Shown here piece by piece: positions 58,244 through 64,000 of a stretch of DNA of 64,000 nucleotides (position 1 is its first letter; each line of letters begins with the position of its first letter). Origin of the DNA: an uncultured Eubacteriales bacterium (GTDB lineage Bacteria > Bacillota > Clostridia > Christensenellales > UMGS416); the NCBI GenBank assembly GCA_900542005.1, contig UQLW01000009.1:17542-81541 (forward strand), written 5' to 3'. Both the position numbers and the translations under genes were made by a program. A model generated the notes under the pieces. The model did not search any database. It worked only from the letters and a program-made list of their open reading frames with translations, and was not told where the DNA came from.

Positions 58244-60385
58244 CTATGGTTGGCTCCAGCTAAGCCTTCGGCCCAGGCGGCTGAGCAGCTCGTTGGCGAT
58301 GCTGCCGGCATTGCCTGCCAGGGCGGCGGCGTCAATCCGCGCGGCGCCATCCTGGCCGATCAGCACGGCGGTGTCCCCGGCATCCGCTTCGGGGATATCC
58401 GTCACATCCACCATCAGCTGATCCATGCAGACGCGACCAACGATGGGGGCGGGACGGCCGTGCAGCAGGACATAGCCCGCGCCTTCCGAAAGGGCCCGGG
58501 GATAGCCGTCGGCATATCCGATGGGCAACAGGGCGATCCGGCTGTTCCGGCAAGCGGTAAAGGCGCGGCCATATCCAACGCTTTCGCCGGCCGGTACCGC
58601 ACGGACCAGCGCCACACGGGCTTTCAGCGACAGCGCCGGGCGCAGGGGGAGCTTCAGGCGGGGCTGGCTGTCCGGCGTGCTGAGGCAGCCATAGAGGGCA
58701 ATGCCCACGCGCACATAGTCGTATTGAAGCTGGGGATAATTGAGCAGGCCATAGCTGCTTTGCACATGAAGCTTAGGCGGCCGTATCCCCCTTTCCTTCA
58801 GGGCCTGCACCAGAGCGTCGAACCGGCGGACCTGCAGCAGTGTGAAGTCTGTATCCACCCTGGAGGGGCCATCGGCCGCGCACAGGTGCGTATACATGCC
58901 CGTGATCCTTATGTGCCGGAGGTGAAAAAGGCGGGCCACAGCAGCCTCGTCCCGGGCATCCACCCCAAGCCGGTGCATACCGGTGTCCACCTTGATATGG
59001 GCCTGGATGGGGTATCCGGCCGCGCTCAGCGCGGCGCCGTGGCCGGGATCCACGATGGTTTGCGTCAGGCGGTAGCGGCAGATCTCCCTGGCCCGGAAGG
59101 GATGGGTATAGCCCAGAATGAGGATCGGGCTTTGAAGCCCGTTTTGGCGCAGGCAGATTCCCTCCTCCAGCGTGGCGACGGCAAAGGCTTCCACGCCCAT
59201 GCGCTCCAGCGCCAGCGCGATGGAGGGCGCGCCGTGTCCATAGGCCTCGGCCTTGACCACGGCCATCATGCGGGAGCCCGGAGGCAGCGCGCCGGAAATC
59301 GCCTGCACATTCCGGCGCAGAGCCTCCGGGTCGATCTCGATCCAGGCGCGGTCCTGGCCAGAGGCTGTCCTGGGGCGGGCTTTGCGCCAGCGCTGTTCAA
59401 GCCATGCCCAGGCTATGGCCGCCAGCAACGAAAGCAGCGCTACTGCGAAAAAGTGAATGAGGTTATCATCGACCATAAGTCCGGTAAGCCCCAGCGGCCG
59501 GGCAACAAAACGCAGCAGGACAATGACCATGGGATGGATGATATAGAGGGCCAGCGAAGCGGCGCGCGCCAGCGGCAGGCGGGGGCCGCGGATGGAAAGC
59601 AGCCCGCAGAAGAGGCAGAGCGAGCAGGGCAGCAGCGCAAGGTACATGCTGTCATGCTTTTGCAGCCCATGGCTGGATAGAAGCAGCCCCTCGGCGGCCA
59701 TGGCCGCCAGCGACAGGGCAAAGCCCCACCAGGCATAGGAGGGTTTGGGCAAGCGCTGGCTGCCGCGCCCGGCCAGCAGCGCGCCCATCACGAAGAATAC
59801 GGGCGCAAAGAAAAGGCCGTTGCGGGTATAGGCGGATACCTCGAACCAAGCGGTATAGAGCTCACGGAGCCCGGGTATCTGCGCGGCCAGGCCGTAATAG
59901 CTGTCGCCCAGCAGCCCGGCGGCATAGAGCAGGGCTGCCAGCGCCAGCGCCCGGCCGCAGCCAAAGCGGCGGATGAGCCCATAGGCAATGAGGGCTCCGG
60001 CCATGGAGGCCGGCAGATACCACAGGTGGTAGAGGGTGCCGTCCAGGAGAAGATCCCGAGCCAGGCGGGCCAGCAGGTTGGGCTCGGAGAGGTAGCCGTT
60101 ATAGAGGTTAACCGGCAGGTACAGCAGGATAGCGGCCAGGTAGATGGCGCTGGTTTTCTTAAGAAAGGCCATGAGCGCGGCCCGGCGGTCCGAGCAGCGG
60201 CCGAAGAGGAAGAAGCCCGAGGTCATGAAGAAAAAGGGCACCGCTACCCGCGCTATGACGCGGGTCAGGATAAAATCGGCGGTGGGGTTCACATCGCCCA
60301 GCGGCGCGGTGTGGATCGCAACAACCAGCAGCGCGGCCACCATACGGAAGGCGTCGATGCCGGTATAAGCCCTGGCGCGCCTCAT
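58244..60385 (-). CDS. vanT: membrane serine/alanine racemase VanT
   Basis: A 713-residue fusion. Residues 1 to about 335 are an acyltransferase-3-type membrane part (DAFRMVAALLVVAIHTAPLG ...; about ten membrane segments). The rest is an alanine-racemase domain: PLP lysine in VVKAEAYGHG (about residue 378), IKVDTGMHRLGVD, SVGYGRAF with the catalytic Tyr and RVCMDQLMVDVTD. In vanC/E/G systems VanT makes D-serine from L-serine. The ATG overlaps the vanXY stop (ATGA), and GTGGAGG is at a suitable distance. Last gene of the cluster. Confidence 0.95.
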   Translation of the reverse strand: MRRARAYTGIDAFRMVAALLVVAIHTAPLGDVNPTADFILTRVIARVAVPFFFMTSGFFLFGRCSDRRAALMAFLKKTSAIYLAAILLYLPVNLYNGYLSEPNLLARLARDLLLDGTLYHLWYLPASMAGALIAYGLIRRFGCGRALALAALLYAAGLLGDSYYGLAAQIPGLRELYTAWFEVSAYTRNGLFFAPVFFVMGALLAGRGSQRLPKPSYAWWGFALSLAAMAAEGLLLSSHGLQKHDSMYLALLPCSLCLFCGLLSIRGPRLPLARAASLALYIIHPMVIVLLRFVARPLGLTGLMVDDNLIHFFAVALLSLLAAIAWAWLEQRWRKARPRTASGQDRAWIEIDPEALRRNVQAISGALPPGSRMMAVVKAEAYGHGAPSIALALERMGVEAFAVATLEEGICLRQNGLQSPILILGYTHPFRAREICRYRLTQTIVDPGHGAALSAAGYPIQAHIKVDTGMHRLGVDARDEAAVARLFHLRHIRITGMYTHLCAADGPSRVDTDFTLLQVRRFDALVQALKERGIRPPKLHVQSSYGLLNYPQLQYDYVRVGIALYGCLSTPDSQPRLKLPLRPALSLKARVALVRAVPAGESVGYGRAFTACRNSRIALLPIGYADGYPRALSEGAGYVLLHGRPAPIVGRVCMDQLMVDVTDIPEADAGDTAVLIGQDGAARIDAAALAGNAGSIANELLSRLGRRLSWSQP

Positions 60386-61131
60386 GCCGGCTGCCTCCAC
60401 AGGGTTACAATATAGCCGTCTACATTGTTTCCCGATATCTCATAGAGGGACGAATCCGGCAGACGGTGGCGGCCAGCCTTCTCTGCCGGCAGATAGTAGA
60501 TCTCAAAGGGGTGGCGGCCGCAGGCTTCCGTTAGATGGGGGCCGTCCTGGGGAAAGCGCTTGAGAAACTCAATATATTCCTCCAGCACCATCCCGCGCCG
60601 GGCCATAATCTGGGCGTGGGGCGCGCCCACATAGCGGAAATGCCAGCATTCATGGGCGATGCCGGTCACTGGCTCCTTCCCGGCCGGATAGCGCTCGACG
60701 AAGCCATATTGAGGGGCGGCCTCGCGGAAGCGCTGGCAGATCCCCTCATAGGGGAAGGCGGGGCGGATAAAGTCGATCTCCCCCTGGTTCAGGCCCAGAT
60801 CGATGGCCAGGCCGGTCTGATGCTCGCTGCAGCCGGGCAGGGCGACATATTGGCGGGTAAAGGCCTCGCCATGTTCCCGCATCGCGTCGTCCCATATCTG
60901 CTGCTGCTCGGCCAGGCGGCGGTAGCCGCTCACCGGCACGATCTGGCTGGTACAGCCCAGGCTGACGAGCATGTGCTGCAGCACAGCGGCAGCCCGCTGC
61001 TGCAAAAGCACCCCGCTGCCCGGGAGGGGCACGCAGCGTTCGGCTGTCTGCAGCTGCACCGGGTGCTGCGCGTTGACCAGGATCAGGCTGCCGCAATGGA
61101 TTCCCTGCGGCCCGGCCAGGATCGGATTCAT
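60382..61131 (-). CDS. vanXY: D,D-dipeptidase/D,D-carboxypeptidase VanXY
   Basis: A 249-residue zinc peptidase of the VanY/M15 fold. SGYRR, SEHQTGLAIDLG (zinc His104 and Asp111) and HECWHFRYVG (catalytic Glu161, His164). It removes D-Ala-D-Ala dipeptides and terminal D-Ala so that only D-Ala-D-Ser ends remain. No signal peptide, so cytoplasmic, as for VanXY. Overlaps vanG and vanT by four bases each. VanY alone would normally have a membrane anchor. Confidence 0.9.
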   Translation of the reverse strand: MNPILAGPQGIHCGSLILVNAQHPVQLQTAERCVPLPGSGVLLQQRAAAVLQHMLVSLGCTSQIVPVSGYRRLAEQQQIWDDAMREHGEAFTRQYVALPGCSEHQTGLAIDLGLNQGEIDFIRPAFPYEGICQRFREAAPQYGFVERYPAGKEPVTGIAHECWHFRYVGAPHAQIMARRGMVLEEYIEFLKRFPQDGPHLTEACGRHPFEIYYLPAEKAGRHRLPDSSLYEISGNNVDGYIVTLWRQPA

Positions 61132-62180
61132 CCTCTCACCCCCAATTCAATCAGGCGGTCCAGTACCTGGCTGAAGCTCAGGCCCACGCCCTGCATCATG
61201 CTGGGATAGCGGCTGTGGGCGGTAAAGCCGGGAATGGTATTGACCTCGTTAAAGACAATACGGCCCTGAGGCGTCAGGAAAAGATCCACCCGGGCGAAGC
61301 CGGTGCAGCCCAGCGCGCGGTAAACCGCGCAGGCATCCTGCCGGATACGCCGTTCGGTATCCGGGTCAATGCGGGCGGGCATGTGGATATGGGCGCTCTG
61401 AAGGGTATACTTTTCCTGATAGTCGAAGAAGCCGCCAGCCAGCTCAATCTCATCCACACGGCCGCAGGTCAGCGTGTCATTGCCAAGCACGGCGCAGCCC
61501 ACCTCAAAGCCTTCAATGGCCTGCTCCAGGATTGCCTCGCTGTCATGCTCCAGGGCCAGCCGCACAGCGGGCTCCAGCCCCTCCGGGCCCGTTACCCGCG
61601 TGACGCCGAAGGAGGAGCCGGCCCGTACGGGCTTGACAAAGACCGGATAGCCCAGGGCCTGGACGCGGCGCTCCAGGCCCTCCAGGCTCTCTCCCGCGCC
61701 CATAACAAAGGATTCCGGCACGTCCACCCCGGCCAGGCGGGCCAGCTTGTGGGCGCGGTCCTTGTCCATACAGAGGGCCGAGGCCAGGCAGCCGCAGCCA
61801 ATCAGCGGGAGGCCGGCCAGCTCCGCAAGGCCCTGGACCGTGCCATCCTCGCCGTTTTTGCCATGCAGCACCGGGAAGACGGCGTCCAGCGGCGTGCTGC
61901 GGGCGCCGGAGGCGGGGAACTCCACCAAGCCATGGATTCCCCGGTCCGGCGAGAGCATAGCGGGCGTCAGGCAGGACGGCTCCCGATGCCAGGTGTCCTG
62001 GGCGATGCGGTCATAATCCCCCAAGAAGCGGAACCACCGGCCCTCCCGCGTAATGCCCACGGGTATGGCCGTGTAGCGGGCGGGGTCCAGGTGGGTCAGC
62101 ACGGCGTGAGCCGACTGAAGGGATACGGCGTACTCGCTGGAGCAGCCGCCAAAAAGCACAGCGATGGTCAGCTTGTTCAT
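61128..62180 (-). CDS. vanG: D-alanine:D-serine ligase VanG type
   Basis: A 350-residue ATP-grasp ligase. VLFGGCSSEYAVSLQSA, FPVLHGKNGEDGT, FVKPVRAGSSFGVTRV, and the specificity region YQEKYTLQSAHIHMPARI (about 254-271), where the EKYTL motif marks the VanC/E/G group (VanA/B read differently). NEVNTIPGFTAHSRYPSMM near the end binds ATP/Mg. Makes D-Ala-D-Ser for peptidoglycan, giving low affinity for vancomycin. ATGA overlaps on both sides. Confidence 0.95.
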   Translation of the reverse strand: MNKLTIAVLFGGCSSEYAVSLQSAHAVLTHLDPARYTAIPVGITREGRWFRFLGDYDRIAQDTWHREPSCLTPAMLSPDRGIHGLVEFPASGARSTPLDAVFPVLHGKNGEDGTVQGLAELAGLPLIGCGCLASALCMDKDRAHKLARLAGVDVPESFVMGAGESLEGLERRVQALGYPVFVKPVRAGSSFGVTRVTGPEGLEPAVRLALEHDSEAILEQAIEGFEVGCAVLGNDTLTCGRVDEIELAGGFFDYQEKYTLQSAHIHMPARIDPDTERRIRQDACAVYRALGCTGFARVDLFLTPQGRIVFNEVNTIPGFTAHSRYPSMMQGVGLSFSQVLDRLIELGVRG

Positions 62181-63007
62181 GGTTGATCCTCCTCCTCGTC
62201 TATGGCCGTGCCTTCGGGCAGCGGATAGCCGATTTCACATTGGTTTTCATATAGGATTTCATCCCACGCTTCTCCGTCGGATAGGCGGATGCGGCGGCGG
62301 CGCACCTGCGCGTGCTGCAGCGTCTTGCCCTGGCGGCGCAGGTATCGGACCGGGCCGTTATAGATCTCATAGCGGTAGAGGGCCGGCTCGTCGCAGCAGA
62401 TCGAGCCGCACAGGTCGGTATCGGTAAAGGACAGCAGGATCTGATAGCAGGAATCGGTATCATTGCGTACCTTGAGATCCAGCCAGCCTTCGTGGATGGT
62501 GGCGTCCGTTCCGGCGGGCAGCTCCTCGCCGGCGGGGGGAAAGGACTCTACCCGGTGGCCATGGCGCTCGACAAGGGTGAGCGGCGTATGCAGAAAGAGC
62601 CAGAAGAGAAGATTGCTCAGCTGGCAAAGGCCGCCGCCATAGCTGCCGACGATCCTGCCATTTTCCAGGTTCAGCCCGTCCAGATAGCGCTGCTTCCGGT
62701 CGGCTCCCCGCACCAGCATCCAGAAGGAGAAGGTTTCGCCGGGACGGATCAGCACCCGGTGGATGGGCGCGGCGGCCAGCTTCAGGTTGTGGATCTTGTT
62801 GTATTGGTAGCGGATATCGTAGCCGCTGTGCTCATTGATCATCCTGGAGGCATCGGAGAAAACCGTATAGGGCAGGGGCGACGGCTCCTTCGTCCGGGCA
62901 TAATGGTTTCGGTCCAGAGACATTTTCAAGTAAAAGCAGAGCTTCTTCTGAAAGCGGCGCAGCGGCAGCAGAAAGGGGAAGCGCTCGGTCAAGCGTTTGG
63001 CGGGCAT
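62177..63007 (-). CDS. vanW: VanW-family protein
   Basis: A 276-residue protein with the VanW core: RPGETFSFWMLVRGADRKQR, GRIVGSYGGGLCQLSNLLFW, VERHGHRVESFPPAGEELPA and DATIHEGWLDLKVRN. VanW is common in vanG and vanB clusters, but its role is not settled. ATG at 63007 has a GAGGTG site nine bases before; an earlier TTG is possible. ATGA overlap with vanG. First gene of the resistance block after the hairpin. Confidence 0.9.
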   Translation of the reverse strand: MPAKRLTERFPFLLPLRRFQKKLCFYLKMSLDRNHYARTKEPSPLPYTVFSDASRMINEHSGYDIRYQYNKIHNLKLAAAPIHRVLIRPGETFSFWMLVRGADRKQRYLDGLNLENGRIVGSYGGGLCQLSNLLFWLFLHTPLTLVERHGHRVESFPPAGEELPAGTDATIHEGWLDLKVRNDTDSCYQILLSFTDTDLCGSICCDEPALYRYEIYNGPVRYLRRQGKTLQHAQVRRRRIRLSDGEAWDEILYENQCEIGYPLPEGTAIDEEEDQP

Positions 63008-63046
63008 AGTTGGCAACACCTCGTCTTATTGGGCTCGGGGCAAAGA

Positions 63047-63101
63047 AAAGAGCGGTTCCGCCCCGGCACCACTATCGTACCAAAGGGGGAATCGCTCTTT
63101 A
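63047..63101 (-). terminator. strong hairpin between vanS and vanW
   Basis: Minus strand aaagagcgattccccc ... ggggcggaaccgctcttttctttg: a stem of about sixteen bases with bulges, ending in a T-rich tail. It stands between the sensor and resistance genes with only about 40 bases to the vanW start, so either the resistance genes' promoter overlaps it or transcripts must pass through it. Confidence 0.75.
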
Positions 63102-63145
63102 TTCGCGGCGCCTCATGAAAGACGCACATTTTTCCTATTCAATTC

Positions 63146-63949
63146 TTACGATTTTCCTACGGCGGCTTTGGGCGCGGGGGGCAGCTGCAGCGTGAAGCGG
63201 ATGGTTTCGTCCGCGCTGGAGGCGCTCAGCCGCCCGCCATGGAGCTCGACGATCTGCTTGGCGATGGCCAGCCCCAAGCCTGCGCCGCCGCTGGAGGAAG
63301 CGCGGGAGGCGTCCAGCCGGAAGAACTGCTCGAAGATGCGCTCCAGCTTATCGGGCGGGATGGTGTTGCCGTGGTTGGTAAAGCATACGGTAACGCCCGC
63401 AGGCCCCTGCTCCGCCCGGATTAAGATCGGGCTGCCGGGAAAGCTGTAGGCTACGGCGTTGCGAAGCAGGTTATCAAAGACGCGCTGCATCTTGTCCACA
63501 TCGCAGGTGATGGAGAGCTCACGCCCGGCGTCCAGGGTGCAGGATAGCTGTTTTTCGTCCAGCATGGGCTTGAATTCGTAAACCAGCTGCTCCAGCATCC
63601 GCGTCAGGTTCACGCGGCTGGGCTCCAGCGTCAGGGTGGAAAGATTAAAGCGGGTGATCTCAAAGAACTCGTTGATCAGCTCCTCCAGGCGCTCGGCCTT
63701 GTCCAGCGAGATGGACAGGTACTTCTGCCGCAGGCCCTCGGAGATCTCTCCCTCGTCCCGCAGCAGCGTCAGATAGCCGATGACGCTGGTGAGGGGCGTT
63801 TTCAAATCGTGGGCCAGATAGACGATCAGATCGTTTTTCCGCTGCTCCGCCTCCCGGGCGGCCCGCTCCAGCTCCGCCGGCAGGTCCGCCGCCGCGGCGG
63901 AGGTGGTCAGCGCCAGCACCAGCGCCGCCAAACAGATCCACCATTTCAT
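63146..63949 (-). CDS. vanS: sensor histidine kinase VanS type (possibly truncated N-terminus)
   Basis: A 267-residue kinase: N-terminal hydrophobic stretch MKWWICLAALVLALTTSAAA, short linker, H-box VYLAHDLKTPLTSVIGYL (His47), N-box NLLRNAVAYS, G-box SGGAGLGLAIAKQIVELHGG. Most similar in layout to VanS of vanG clusters, but those have a longer N-terminus with two membrane segments and a sensor loop. Sequence before it reads open in a second frame (ALPLLRAVLDMLLELMG, stop overlapping this start as ATGA), so there may be an upstream gene end or a frameshift inside vanS. The kinase part is intact. Confidence 0.85.
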   Translation of the reverse strand: MKWWICLAALVLALTTSAAAADLPAELERAAREAEQRKNDLIVYLAHDLKTPLTSVIGYLTLLRDEGEISEGLRQKYLSISLDKAERLEELINEFFEITRFNLSTLTLEPSRVNLTRMLEQLVYEFKPMLDEKQLSCTLDAGRELSITCDVDKMQRVFDNLLRNAVAYSFPGSPILIRAEQGPAGVTVCFTNHGNTIPPDKLERIFEQFFRLDASRASSSGGAGLGLAIAKQIVELHGGRLSASSADETIRFTLQLPPAPKAAVGKS

Positions 63950-64000
63950 CCCATCAGCTCCAACAGCATGTCCAGCACCGCCCGCAGCAGCGGAAGGGCC
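63950..64000 (-). other. end of an upstream reading frame (edge of window)
   Basis: A minus-strand frame ending with LLELMG and TGA overlaps the vanS start. Because VanR normally ends in an OmpR-type winged helix (RGVGYRF-like), this ending does not look like VanR, so either it is the missing N-terminal part of VanS in another frame or an extra small gene. The window ends here. Confidence 0.4.

Noticed and set aside
1..64000. CRISPR arrays, complete insertion sequences, rRNA genes
   Set aside because: I looked for regularly spaced repeats, transposase or integrase motifs and rRNA sequence and found none in the window. The element remnant has no recombinase here.

Overview
The window is a GC-rich chromosomal segment from a spore-forming, anaerobic-type Firmicute, most likely a gut Clostridia or Christensenellales relative. 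The evidence is the gene content: yabP/yabQ, a Spo0A-type DNA-binding domain, ctsR-mcsA-mcsB-clpC, GlgC plus GlgD, DUF4364, the TIGR03905 protein, a T-box and a Clostridia-like 6S RNA. Strong Shine-Dalgarno sequences and ATGA start/stop overlaps are common. No species call can be made from the sequence alone.

Layout. Positions 1-7100 are accessory: a decayed piece of an integrative conjugative element (a broken DUF6017/HTH gene, a PcfB-like gene and a small Cys-rich protein), then an AT-rich defence or stability island. The island holds a complete type II restriction-modification set (HTH regulator, methyltransferase, convergent endonuclease), a candidate type I toxin-antitoxin pair with an antisense RNA, a remnant small regulator, and a DGQHR/AIPR-like protein behind a leader terminator. 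A sparse region with one small coiled-coil gene follows. From about 7.1 kb the chromosome is ordinary: a nitrilase, a stand-alone Spo0A C-terminal domain, an NhaC transporter under a lysine riboswitch, a PHP phosphatase, an acyl-CoA synthetase with its XRE-cupin regulator, uvrB-uvrA-tag DNA repair, DUF421/DUF4363, and the glycogen operon glgB-glgC-glgD-glgA. Next come tyrS-yigZ-ilvE, a lower-GC TIM-barrel gene, three small regulatory-type genes, tRNA-Val(GAC) followed directly by a 6S RNA, and a membrane protein.

The second half holds a T-box-controlled cysE-cysS operon, a sugar-acid operon (SIS isomerase, KDPG aldolase, KDG kinase, esterase), the sporulation/division set yabP-yabQ-divIC-ppx, a GH127-like glycosidase, and an archaeal/Thermotoga-type S-adenosylhomocysteine hydrolase with an MTA/SAH deaminase and a lipoprotein. 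The heat-shock operon ctsR-mcsA-mcsB-clpC follows with a perfect CtsR operator, then an AT-rich P-loop kinase, a superoxide dismutase and a MATE exporter. The right end is a vanG-type glycopeptide-resistance cluster on the minus strand (vanS, vanW, vanG, vanXY, vanT), cut by the window edge before vanR.

The least conventional material is the 2-6 kb island, the RNA regulators (lysine riboswitch, T-box, 6S RNA, type I antisense RNA, leader terminator), the SAH deaminase/hydrolase pairing, and the hairpin between vanS and vanW.
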